In this document: in pieces, positions 15,784-24,543 of the stretch
Position numbering within the stretch: position 1 is the stretch's first letter
Layout of the letters: every line of letters starts with the position of its first letter
Assembly: GCA_020832415.1 (NCBI GenBank)
Contig: JAFIES010000146.1
Span: forward strand, 1-64,000
Source: Balneolaceae bacterium
Lineage (GTDB): Bacteria; Bacteroidota; Rhodothermia; Balneolales; Balneolaceae
Direction: 5' to 3'
Length of the DNA: 64,000 nucleotides
Notes under the pieces: generated by a model
The model's database searches: none
What the model was told of the DNA's origin: nothing
The model's input: the letters and a program-made list of their open reading frames with translations, nothing else
Translations under genes and position numbers: made by a program

Positions 15784-18700
15784 AATTTCAAGTCTTAGCA
15801 TTCGCCGGCCGGTTTTTGCGTCGGTAATGTCTATAGTTATTGTAATCTTTGGCATTATAGCCTACAACGGTTTGGGTGTCAGAGAGTATCCTGTTGTGGA
15901 TCCTCCCATTATTACCATCACCACAAACTATACCGGTGCCAGTTCTGATGTGGTTGAAAGAGAAATTACGGAGCCGCTCGAAGACCAGGTAAATGCAGTA
16001 TCCGGTATTCGAACTCTTACATCTGTAAGTATGGAGGGGAGAAGTGAAATTCGGGTAGAATTTGATATCAATATTGACATTGAAGTTGCCGCAAATGATG
16101 TGCGAGACCGGGTATCGCGGGCACTGGGTAATCTTCCGGATGATGCGAACCCGCCAAGTGTTCGAAAAGAAGATGTAGACAGTGATCCGATTCTGCTCAT
16201 TAATCTGCATAGCGAAATTCGAGACCGTCAGGAACTTACACAGTTTGCAAGAAATATCTTTCGTGAACAGCTTCGTATTGTTGATGGAGTTAGCATAATC
16301 AGTGTATACGGCCAGCAGCGTTATGCTGTGCGCTTATGGATGGACCCGGATAAAATGGCCGCTTATGATATCACTCCGGCCGACGTTCGCAGTGCGCTCG
16401 ATGCTGATAACGTAGAACTTCCATCCGGTGTGATTGAAGGGGATGATACAGAACTCACCATACGCACGATGGGGAGGATGACCGAACTTGAAGAGTTTGA
16501 CAATTTGATTCTTCGTGAAGATAGCGGAAACATCATTCGGTTTCAGGATATTGGAAGGGCAGAACTTGGTACACGAGACGACCGAACCGTATTAAAAAGA
16601 AGCGGTGAACCGATGCTGGCTCTTGCCGCTATTCCTCAGCCTGGTTCCAATCAGATTGCTACTGTGGATGAAATTTTTCGAAGGGTTGCACAGATCAAAG
16701 AAGATCTACCCTCAGATATCCAGATAGAAGTAGGCTTTGATACCACAGAATACATCCGGGAATCAATTTCAGAAGTACAGAAAACACTCTTTACTGCATT
16801 TGCCCTTGTAGTGATCATAATTTTTCTGTTTCTGAGGGATACGAGAACAACACTCATTCCGGTAATTGTGGTGCCTATATCCCTTATTGGCAGCTTCTTC
16901 GTGATGTATATGGCCGGTTTTACGATAAACACACTAACACTTCTGGCATTGATACTTGCAATTGGGCTGGTGGTGGATGATGCTATCATTGTTCTCGAAA
17001 ACATCTATGCGAAAATGGAGAAAGGCTTCTCTGCGGTTGAATCGGGAATAGTGGGAACCAGAGAGATCTTTTTTGCGATAGTTTCCACAACACTGGCTCT
17101 GGTTTCAGTATTTACACCCATTCTGTTTATGGAGGGTGTAACCGGAAGGCTCTTTAGGGAATTTGGCATTGTAATGATTGGGGCAGTTGTTATTTCATCA
17201 TTTGTAGCTCTTACGCTTACACCGATGCTTTCAACGAAATTTCTTAAGCTAAAAAGTAAGAGTTCTGCCTTTTACGAACGCACGGAGCCTTACTTCGAAG
17301 GGATGATCAACTGGTATCGAAACAAACTCGAAGCATTTTTGAAAGTGAGGCATTTTGCTTTTTGGATTCTGGGAGGAGCAAGCGTTTTGATCGTCTTATT
17401 CTTCTCATTTTTATCGGAAGAGGTAGCCCCGCTCGAAGACAGAAGCACTCTGAATATATCAGCCACTGCACCTGAAGGCTCTTCTTTTTTCTACATGGAT
17501 CGGGTTATGGATCAAATTACGGAGATCACTCTGGAGCATGTGCCCGAAGTTAGAACATTAAATACTATTACTGCACCACGCGATCCAAGCAATACGGGGT
17601 CAGGCTTTCTAACGCTGGTTCACCCAAACGACAGAGACAGAACCCAGGAACAGATAGCGGCAGAACTTGGTGCTGAGCTGAGTAAACTCCCTGGAGCATC
17701 CGTTTTTGTATCTCAGCCTCAAACACTGCAATCAGGTGCAACCGGTTTGCCGGTTCAATTTGTAATTCAGGCTGCAGAGTTGAGTCAGCTCGAAGAAATA
17801 ATAGACCCGTTTCTTGATGAAGTTCGAAATGATCCAACATTTACATTCGCTGATGTAAACCTGAAATTTAACAGGCCCGAAATGCTGGTTGAGATAGACA
17901 GAAACAGGGCGAGAACATTAGGTGTTTCTATTCGTGATATTGCTCAGACGCTTCAATTATCCTATGCAGGTTCCCGATATGGGTATTTTACGATGGATGG
18001 CAGGCAATACTGGGTGCAGGGTTTAATTGAAGAGGAGAAACGCAGGGAACCAGCAGATCTTCTTAACTTACGTGTTCGTAACAGTAATGGTGACCTCGTT
18101 CGGATGGACAATCTTGTAAATCTTGTAGAGGATAGTGGTCCGGCAGAACTGTTTCGTTTCAACAGGCTCTCATCAGCAACGATCTCAGCTTCACTTACTG
18201 ATGGCAGAACAGTTGGCGATGGAATTGCGGCTATGAGAGTAATTGCAGACAGGGTTTTGGACGAACGATTCTCTACAGACCTTAGCGGCCCCTCCCGTGA
18301 TTTTGAAGAGAGTGTAGACAGCCTGAATTTTATATTCTTTATGGCGCTTGTATTCATTTTTCTTGTGCTTGCTGCTCAGTTTGAAAGCTACAGAGATCCG
18401 CTGATTATACTCTTAACTGTACCACTCGCTCTTCTCGGAGCACTTTTCAGCTTGTGGTATTTTGGCGAAACACTAAACATTTTCAGCAAAATTGCAATGA
18501 TTATGCTTATTGGGCTGGTTACCAAAAACGGTATTCTCATTGTGGAATTTGCCAATCAGCGGCAGTATCAGGGCCTTTCGGTTATGGAGGCAATCCTCGA
18601 TGCATCAGTTGCAAGATTCCGGCCTATTTTAATGACATCCTGTTCCACACTGCTTGGAATCATGCCGTTGGTACTATCATTCGGTGCAGGGGCCGAGAGC

Positions 18701-18850
18701 AGGTTTTCAATGGGTGTGGCTGTGATGGGTGGACTCGTTGTGGGTACATTTTTGTCACTCTTTGTAATTCCTGCAATCTACTCCTACTTTGCTACTCAAA
18801 AAGAAGTAAGCGACGCTGAACAGTTTTTGCAAAGTGAACAATCAAGATAA
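15776..18850 (+). CDS. RND-family multidrug efflux pump (AcrB-like)
   Basis: 1024 residues from the ATG at 15776, which overlaps the adaptor stop by 8 bp. The frame is open to 15710 but that adds non-homologous residues. It has a normal HAE1 layout of twelve membrane helices and two large periplasmic loops. The family motif GLVVDDAIIVLENI in TM4 has the paired aspartates that carry protons. TM1 reads RRPVFASVMSIVIVIFGII. The second half repeats the layout, including LIGLVTKNGILIVEFANQ. It should use the proton gradient to export substrates from periplasm and membrane through the adaptor and TolC. It sits 8 bp before the TolC gene. Confidence 0.95.
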   Translation: MSRISSLSIRRPVFASVMSIVIVIFGIIAYNGLGVREYPVVDPPIITITTNYTGASSDVVEREITEPLEDQVNAVSGIRTLTSVSMEGRSEIRVEFDINIDIEVAANDVRDRVSRALGNLPDDANPPSVRKEDVDSDPILLINLHSEIRDRQELTQFARNIFREQLRIVDGVSIISVYGQQRYAVRLWMDPDKMAAYDITPADVRSALDADNVELPSGVIEGDDTELTIRTMGRMTELEEFDNLILREDSGNIIRFQDIGRAELGTRDDRTVLKRSGEPMLALAAIPQPGSNQIATVDEIFRRVAQIKEDLPSDIQIEVGFDTTEYIRESISEVQKTLFTAFALVVIIIFLFLRDTRTTLIPVIVVPISLIGSFFVMYMAGFTINTLTLLALILAIGLVVDDAIIVLENIYAKMEKGFSAVESGIVGTREIFFAIVSTTLALVSVFTPILFMEGVTGRLFREFGIVMIGAVVISSFVALTLTPMLSTKFLKLKSKSSAFYERTEPYFEGMINWYRNKLEAFLKVRHFAFWILGGASVLIVLFFSFLSEEVAPLEDRSTLNISATAPEGSSFFYMDRVMDQITEITLEHVPEVRTLNTITAPRDPSNTGSGFLTLVHPNDRDRTQEQIAAELGAELSKLPGASVFVSQPQTLQSGATGLPVQFVIQAAELSQLEEIIDPFLDEVRNDPTFTFADVNLKFNRPEMLVEIDRNRARTLGVSIRDIAQTLQLSYAGSRYGYFTMDGRQYWVQGLIEEEKRREPADLLNLRVRNSNGDLVRMDNLVNLVEDSGPAELFRFNRLSSATISASLTDGRTVGDGIAAMRVIADRVLDERFSTDLSGPSRDFEESVDSLNFIFFMALVFIFLVLAAQFESYRDPLIILLTVPLALLGALFSLWYFGETLNIFSKIAMIMLIGLVTKNGILIVEFANQRQYQGLSVMEAILDASVARFRPILMTSCSTLLGIMPLVLSFGAGAESRFSMGVAVMGGLVVGTFLSLFVIPAIYSYFATQKEVSDAEQFLQSEQSR

Positions 18851-18858
18851 CACCAACT

Positions 18859-20169
18859 ATGATCAGACATCTTTTTTTAGCTGCACTCATCATAATTCTA
18901 TCAGGATTTTCTGCACAGATTTATTCTCAAGAGATTTTATCGATAGATGAGGCGATACAATTAGGGCTGGAGAGAAATTTCGGCATTCAAATAGCAGAAA
19001 ATGAAGCTGAAATTGACCGTATTAATCGAACATGGGGAAATGCTGGTTTTTTGCCACGGGTTGGGCTTACCGGTTCACGAGAAGAAGTTTTAGAATCAGA
19101 CAGAAGCACTGTTGACGGGGTTTCAGGTGAATGGGATGATGTTGAGATATCTTTACTATCAGGTGATATCGAGCTCGACTGGACTCTGTTTGATGGTGCC
19201 AAAATGTTTATTAACTACCGGAAGCTTGGCGAAGTTCGCGATCTTGGCGAAACACTTTCCCGCATTGAGGTAGAAAACACAATCGCCGATATAATTCAGG
19301 CGTATTACAATATCGTTCGGCAGGAAAAGTTACTCGGAGTGCTGCAAAACAGTGTTGAAATTTCTGAAGAGCGATACAATATTGCACAAACTAAACGAGA
19401 GCTTGGATCCGGCTCCGAATACGAACTGCTTCTTGCCAGATCTGACCTTAACACCGATATGGCAGAGAGCTTACGGCAGGAGGTGGTACTCAATAATTCC
19501 AAGCTCGAGCTCATAAGACTGCTCGACCTTGAGAGTGATTACACATTCGATGTAATTGACAGAATAGAACTTGATGACGGACTTGTTCTGGATGAACTTC
19601 TGGTCCGGTTTGCAGAAGAAAACCGCCAGCTTCAGGCTGCAAATCTTCGAACCAACATTGCGAATCTGGAGGTGAGAGAAGTGCGAAGTGAACGGTTGCC
19701 TCAGCTTGAGTTAAATGCCGGTTACACATACAATCGTGAAGAGGTTAGAAATAATCTTTTATTAATCGATCGTACAGATGGTTTTTATATAGGTGTTACT
19801 GCTCGGATTAATATATTCGATGGTTTTAATACAAACAGGCGTGTACAATCAGCAAAAATTGAGAGAAGAAATAGCGAAATATTTATGCAGGAACAGATGA
19901 AAAATCTGGAAATCAACCTGTATGCTGAGTATGAAAACTATTCAAACTCCATGCGGCTCATTGATCTGGAAATGGAGAATCTGGAACTTGCCACAGAAGC
20001 ACTACAAATTGCATTAGAGCAATTTCAGTTGGCAACAATTACATCACTTGAATTAAGAGAAACTCAGCGAATTGTATTTGATACAGAAAACAGGCTGATT
20101 GATGCACAGTTCGAAGCCAAACTTTCAGAAACAGAACTTCTCAGGCTAAGTGGCGTACTGGGAAATTAA
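18859..20169 (+). CDS. TolC-family outer membrane efflux protein
   Basis: 436 residues. The signal peptide (MIRHLFLAALIIILSGFSAQIYSQ) is cleaved near residue 24. Two repeated outer-membrane efflux (OEP) halves follow, with long coiled coils (residues ~130-230 and ~330-425) and the typical start EILSIDEAIQLGLERNFGIQIAENE. It forms a trimeric channel through the outer membrane and periplasm. It lies 8 bp after the pump gene, so adaptor, pump and channel form one operon. There is no obvious terminator before the convergent lipoprotein gene 16 bp away. Confidence 0.93.
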   Translation: MIRHLFLAALIIILSGFSAQIYSQEILSIDEAIQLGLERNFGIQIAENEAEIDRINRTWGNAGFLPRVGLTGSREEVLESDRSTVDGVSGEWDDVEISLLSGDIELDWTLFDGAKMFINYRKLGEVRDLGETLSRIEVENTIADIIQAYYNIVRQEKLLGVLQNSVEISEERYNIAQTKRELGSGSEYELLLARSDLNTDMAESLRQEVVLNNSKLELIRLLDLESDYTFDVIDRIELDDGLVLDELLVRFAEENRQLQAANLRTNIANLEVREVRSERLPQLELNAGYTYNREEVRNNLLLIDRTDGFYIGVTARINIFDGFNTNRRVQSAKIERRNSEIFMQEQMKNLEINLYAEYENYSNSMRLIDLEMENLELATEALQIALEQFQLATITSLELRETQRIVFDTENRLIDAQFEAKLSETELLRLSGVLGN

Positions 20170-20185
20170 AAAATACAGTAAAGAT

Positions 20186-20899
20186 TTAATCCTTTATACA
20201 GCGTACAGAACGGCCAAATGCTTTATTTCCGCCAAATGTACCGCTTCCTGTCTCACTGATTGCAAATGCTTCGCCATTTCGGCTGTTAAACTGATCGGAA
20301 GCCCAGTATGAGCCGCTCGAGCCACGGTCACGAAGATCACCCGAAAACGAATGGAGAGAGCCTGCAGCGTGCAGTTGAAGGGTTGAGTTGAAGGCGCTTG
20401 TACGATTTCCTTCGCCCATTCCACCCCTTTCAATGGGCGCTTCTCTGAAAGCACGAAGCTCTTCAACAGTTGGCAATCTCCATGGTTCAGCCAAGAGAAG
20501 CCTGCAGGGATCGTTTTGAGGTTCCCAGTCAGTATTTTGATCGATTGAATTTACCCTCCATTGCGGAGTAAGCTGGCTGCCATTATGATGATAAGCCTGG
20601 CTGCGATTGAACTGAAAATACCACCCTGAACGGCTCGAATTCGAATCAACGGAAGAGGTGGGTTTATCAGTAGCCCCAAGATTTAAAGCAAGCCACACTT
20701 TATCACCACCCGGCCCCGGCCAGTTGGCTTTCACCGTAGGATAAACTCTGTTTCGAAAAGTTGCTGTGTTGGTAGGTGAAACTCCAGAAATATAACCGTG
20801 CTCAGCAACCCCCGGATCATCCACATCGCTAAGGAAAAGAGAGCACGAAACAAACGTTAGTGCAGCTGCAGATAAGAGAATAATTAAAACTTTCTTCAT
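20186..20899 (-). CDS. Lipoprotein with FISUMP-type domain
   Basis: 237 residues from the ATG at 20899 (MKKVLIILLSAAALTFVSCS), whose lipobox VSC at ~19 marks an outer- or inner-membrane lipoprotein. The mature part resembles the Fibrobacter succinogenes major paralogous / DUF1566-like fold. WRLPTVEELRAF is the key segment, followed by RDRGSSGSYWASDQFNSRNGEAFAI and a closing GRSVRCIKD, as is usual in the family. The function is unknown; C-type-lectin-like folds are suspected, which is inference. It is a single gene, convergent with tolC. Confidence 0.8.
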   Translation of the reverse strand: MKKVLIILLSAAALTFVSCSLFLSDVDDPGVAEHGYISGVSPTNTATFRNRVYPTVKANWPGPGGDKVWLALNLGATDKPTSSVDSNSSRSGWYFQFNRSQAYHHNGSQLTPQWRVNSIDQNTDWEPQNDPCRLLLAEPWRLPTVEELRAFREAPIERGGMGEGNRTSAFNSTLQLHAAGSLHSFSGDLRDRGSSGSYWASDQFNSRNGEAFAISETGSGTFGGNKAFGRSVRCIKD

Positions 20900-21058
20900 A
20901 GAGTACAAATCGATAAAACTTCCAACTCACAAAGATAGGCAGAAGCCTTTTTAAATAACAGCGATATTAACGCACTTCAGGCTTCTTCATTATGTGTAAA
21001 CTCTTACTGATGTAAGTTTCAGAAAACAGATGAAAATATTTCGGGTAAGTATGCGCTT

Positions 21059-21496
21059 TTAAGCCGGGTAACTGCCCCCGATAAATTCCCGAAGAGATTC
21101 AATTTCGTGCTTTTGTTCATCTATTACTGATTTCACTACATCTCCAATCGATATTAATCCTGCTAAATCTTCGTCTTTTAGAACAGGTAAATGCCTGATT
21201 TTTCTCTGAGTCATAATTCTCATACACATCTGTACATCATCATCGTAGCTAACGCAAAAAACCTTATCCGTCATAATATCTTTTACTGGGGTTGATTTCG
21301 ATTGCCTGCCCTTCAGAATTACTTTATCTCTGTAATCGCGCTCAGAAATAATTCCGACAAATTTTCCGTCATCAATTACCAGTAAAGCACCGATGTTGAG
21401 TTCCGACATCAATTTAATGGCATCATATACTGTCTCATCCGAACGGATTGAATAAATATCACTACCTTTGTGACTCAGGACTTCCTTTACTTTCAT
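21059..21496 (-). CDS. Stand-alone CBS-domain pair protein
   Basis: 145 residues. I chose the ATG at 21496 because an ideal AGGAG lies 6-10 bp upstream and the CBS fold begins at once (MKVKEVLSHKG). The frame continues to 21616 but codes nothing family-like there. It has two CBS motifs: IGALLVIDDGKFVGIISERDYRD (~40-62) and the second with RKIRHLPVLKDEDLAGLIS and IGDVVKS (~100-125). CBS pairs bind adenosyl ligands such as AMP, ATP or SAM and regulate partners. No fused catalytic domain is present and the partner is unknown. It is divergent from rarA. Confidence 0.9.
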   Translation of the reverse strand: MKVKEVLSHKGSDIYSIRSDETVYDAIKLMSELNIGALLVIDDGKFVGIISERDYRDKVILKGRQSKSTPVKDIMTDKVFCVSYDDDVQMCMRIMTQRKIRHLPVLKDEDLAGLISIGDVVKSVIDEQKHEIESLREFIGGSYPA

Positions 21497-21628
21497 GATT
21501 CTCCTTTTTTTAATGGCTTTATTGAACTCTATTAACAAATTTTTGATCTGATAGTCAAGGGAATCCAATTTCTTGCGTTTACTGGTATAAATAGATATCC
21601 GATATAATGAGTACAAAAGAGGTTATTT

Positions 21629-22984
21629 ATGGATTTGTTTGAAGAAAATACATCTGAAAAAAAAATAGGTGGCGGTAAGGAGTCAGATCAACCACTGGCT
21701 ACACGAATGCGACCGGGTTCACTCGATGAGTTTGTGGGACAGGAGCATCTTGTTGGTGAGGGAAAGATGCTCAATCGGATGATCAAATCGGGTGTTATCG
21801 GTTCTCTGATTTTTCACGGCCCTCCAAGCTCCGGAAAAACCACACTTGCTCATGTTATTTCAAGGGAGATCGATGCCCGGTTTGAAGTGATCAATGCCGT
21901 GCTTGATGGAATCAAAGAACTCAGAAATGTTGTAGCAAAGGCAGAGCATCAAAAAAAGGCAAATGGAAAGAAAACCATTCTTTTTGTTGATGAAATCCAT
22001 CGGTGGAATAAGGCGCAGCAAGATGCTCTTTTGCCTCATCTCGAGTCCGGTATCATTACTCTTGTCGGGGCAACCACGGAAAATCCGTTCTACTCATTGG
22101 TTAGCCCTCTGCTTTCCCGTTGCCAGCTTTTCGAACTCTATCCGCTTACAACGAATGAGGTTTTGCAGATGATTTGGCGTGCTGTGGAAGATTCTGACAA
22201 CGGGCTCGGATTTATCGAAATAGATCTCGAAAAGGAAGCTGCCCACCATCTCGCAGATTATGCCGGAGGTGACATCCGAAATGCATTGAATGCGCTTGAA
22301 GTGGCGGTACTTTCTACACCAAAAAACAAAGAAGGAGGGGTAACGATAACTGTTGATATAGCAAAACAGTCGATCCAGCGGCGAACTGTGCGTTACGACA
22401 GAACCGGAGATGAGCATTACCATTACGTGTCTGCCATGATAAAATCACTGAGGGGTTCTGATCCGGATGCGGCACTCTATTGGATGATGGCTATGCTTGA
22501 AGGCGGTGAAGATCCCGGTTTCATTTTCAGGAGGCTCTTTATTTTTGCATCAGAAGATGTTGGTCTGGCAGATCCATACGCCATTACGGTTGTGCAGGCA
22601 GCTCATGAGGCTTTTGTGAAAAATGGTATGCCGGAAGGATTGTATTTTCTGTCTCACGCCGCCATTTTTCTGGCGTTGTCACCAAAAAGTAATAGCACTA
22701 AAGCTATTTTTGAGGTGGCGGATGAAATCAAAAAGAGAGGAATAAAAGAGGTGCCGGCACATCTGAAAGATAAAACCGCGAATAAATTAGCGTCGATGTA
22801 TATGGACACCGGAAATGCGTCGGACGACTACAAGTACCCTCATAACTTTCCCAGGAACTGGGTTGATCAGAACTATCTTCCTGAAGAGCTGGGACAAAAG
22901 AAATGGTTCAGCGGCGGTACGGAGGGCAGGGAGCCGATGCTTAACAAGAGGCTGGAAGAAATTAAGAGCGGCAAAAAGAAATAA
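21629..22984 (+). CDS. rarA: Replication-associated recombination protein A
   Basis: 451 residues, AAA+ clamp-loader-like ATPase of the RarA/MgsA/WRNIP1 family. Family start: LATRMRPGSLDEFVGQEHLVGEGKML. Walker A is HGPPSSGKTTLAHV (~70-83) and Walker B is ILFVDEIHRWNKAQQDALLP. Sensor 1 is in VGATTENPFYSL. The C-terminal region with the EGGEDPGFIFRRLFIFASEDVG segment is the tetramerisation and MgsA domain. RarA works at stalled replication forks with SSB and RecA. Full length. ATG start at 21629, with the divergent CBS gene 132 bp away. Confidence 0.95.
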   Translation: MDLFEENTSEKKIGGGKESDQPLATRMRPGSLDEFVGQEHLVGEGKMLNRMIKSGVIGSLIFHGPPSSGKTTLAHVISREIDARFEVINAVLDGIKELRNVVAKAEHQKKANGKKTILFVDEIHRWNKAQQDALLPHLESGIITLVGATTENPFYSLVSPLLSRCQLFELYPLTTNEVLQMIWRAVEDSDNGLGFIEIDLEKEAAHHLADYAGGDIRNALNALEVAVLSTPKNKEGGVTITVDIAKQSIQRRTVRYDRTGDEHYHYVSAMIKSLRGSDPDAALYWMMAMLEGGEDPGFIFRRLFIFASEDVGLADPYAITVVQAAHEAFVKNGMPEGLYFLSHAAIFLALSPKSNSTKAIFEVADEIKKRGIKEVPAHLKDKTANKLASMYMDTGNASDDYKYPHNFPRNWVDQNYLPEELGQKKWFSGGTEGREPMLNKRLEEIKSGKKK

Positions 22985-23004
22985 AAATATCTGCATAAAA
23001 AAAA

Positions 23005-23035
23005 GCTGACCTGAAATTATCCGTTTCAGGTCAGC
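23005..23035 (-). terminator. Strong minus-strand intrinsic terminator without an upstream gene
   Basis: A perfect 12-bp stem GCTGACCTGAAA / TTTCAGGTCAGC with a 7-nt loop is flanked on its left by eight A, i.e. eight U on the minus strand. On the plus strand, after rarA, it lacks a U tract. No minus-strand gene lies between here and 23253, so it suggests a small minus-strand transcript. Confidence 0.75.
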
Positions 23036-23271
23036 GAAGTATTGGAGCTATTGCTCGATGTCTACCATAACATGAGATCTTATAAATATCTTTTCTGAAT
23101 CAAGTATAGCGCTGTTATAGCTATTAAACAAATAAAATTAGGCAATTATTTATAGACACATTTATAATTTAGTTAAATAAGCTGGAAAAGCGCTTTTATT
23201 TAAGAAAAAAATTTAAATTTCTTTGACAAATACTAAACGATGCATAGTTGTAATTGGTTTTCTACATTGAA

Positions 23272-23853
23272 ATGAATCAAACAGAAAAAAGACAAATGGT
23301 AAAAGTACATATACTATCAGGAACAGACAGGCCGGGATCCAATGCATTAAAAGTGTCGAGATATGCTACGAATATGATGGCAGAGCGGGCAAATACAGAA
23401 CTATTTTCACTTGAGCAGTTTCCACTTGCTGATGTAGCGGGTGGCGTTTATGGAAATGCACCACAATCAGTTAAAGATTTCAACGAAAAGTTTATGGATG
23501 CAGATGGCTTTCTGTTTGTAATTCCTGAATACAATGGCGGATTTCCCGGAATTTTAAAAGTATTTGTGGATTACCTGCCATTTCCTAAAGCCCTTCAAAG
23601 AGTGCCGGTGAGCGTAATTGGTGAAGCAGACGGCACATTTGGAGCGTTACGCCCGGTTGAACAGTTTGAGCAAATTCTTACCTACAGAAAAGCGATAATC
23701 TACCCTGAGCGTATGTTCATTCAAAATGTGAACAGCACATTTGATGAGAAGAAGGGGCTAAAATCCGAAAAACTCCAAAAACTCTTTGAAAAACAACTGA
23801 GATGTTTTCCGGATTTTGTTGAAAAACTCGACTACAATTTAGTTAATGCGTAG
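23272..23853 (+). CDS. NAD(P)H-dependent FMN reductase
   Basis: 193 residues from the ATG at 23272; an ATG at 23296 (MVKVHILSGTDRPGS) would also give a full domain. Flavodoxin-like NADPH-dependent FMN reductase family: the phosphate-binding loop is LSGTDRPGSNALKV, FLFVIPEYNGGFPGILKVFVDYLP is the flavin-binding YNGG motif, and SVIGEADGTFGALRPVEQF completes it. It reduces FMN or quinones and azo compounds in the cytosol; the physiological substrate is unknown. A TTGACA-like box at 23223 with a TAGTTG-like box about 20 bp downstream may be its promoter. It converges on the response regulator with a 15-bp overlap. Confidence 0.88.
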   Translation: MNQTEKRQMVKVHILSGTDRPGSNALKVSRYATNMMAERANTELFSLEQFPLADVAGGVYGNAPQSVKDFNEKFMDADGFLFVIPEYNGGFPGILKVFVDYLPFPKALQRVPVSVIGEADGTFGALRPVEQFEQILTYRKAIIYPERMFIQNVNSTFDEKKGLKSEKLQKLFEKQLRCFPDFVEKLDYNLVNA

Positions 23854-24543
23854 CATATAACCCACACCGTGAAGAGTTACCAGGTACCTGGGATCATCAG
23901 GATTAAGCTCAATTTTAGCTCTCAGTTTTGAGATGTGTACATCCACGGTTCTGGTATTTGTACTGTATTCGTATCGCCAAACTTTTTCAAGAAGATCATC
24001 CCTTGAGATTGGTTTATTCGAATTGGCAAGCAGAAATTCGATGATCTCTACTTCACGTGTTGAAAGGTCTTCTTCAACATCTTCCGGTTTGTAAACCTTG
24101 GATTCATTGAGGTCGATTTTTACTTCTCCGAGCTTTAGAATTTCTGCCGGTCCTGATTTTGAATAGGCATTTGCCCTGCGCAGGCGAGCCTTGATACGTG
24201 CCAGAAGCTCTTTTACACCAAAAGGCTTGGTCATGTAGTCATCCGCCCCGATATTGAGTCCGGTTACTTTATCGATTTCCTGGTCTCTTGCTGTAAGCAT
24301 GATGATTGGAAAAGAGTACTTAAGATCGCGCACCTCTTTACAAATATCGTATCCGCTGATGTTAGGCAACATCAGATCGAGAATCATCAAATCCGGATCG
24401 CTTTTTTTCACAGTATCAACAGCATCGGCGCCATCGCTAACTACAATTACTTCATAATTCTCAGCTTCGAGTGTGTCTTTAAGGGTGAAAACCAGGCTTG
24501 GCTCATCTTCAACGATTAGAATTTTTTTTGCTTTATCCGGCAT
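23839..24543 (-). CDS. OmpR-family response regulator
   Basis: 234 residues. The receiver domain (1-125) has its acidic pocket at ILIVEDEPS, the phospho-acceptor Asp in LMILDLMLPNISGYD, and the conserved Lys in DDYMTKPFGVKELLARIKARLRRA. The C-terminal winged-helix DNA-binding domain (~135-232) has LSTREVEIIEFLLANSNKPISRDDLLEKVW and the TNTRTVDVHISKLRAKIE recognition region. It is the partner of the histidine kinase that starts upstream. The two genes overlap by 11 bp, kinase first. The target regulon is unknown. Confidence 0.93.
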   Translation of the reverse strand: MPDKAKKILIVEDEPSLVFTLKDTLEAENYEVIVVSDGADAVDTVKKSDPDLMILDLMLPNISGYDICKEVRDLKYSFPIIMLTARDQEIDKVTGLNIGADDYMTKPFGVKELLARIKARLRRANAYSKSGPAEILKLGEVKIDLNESKVYKPEDVEEDLSTREVEIIEFLLANSNKPISRDDLLEKVWRYEYSTNTRTVDVHISKLRAKIELNPDDPRYLVTLHGVGYMLRIN

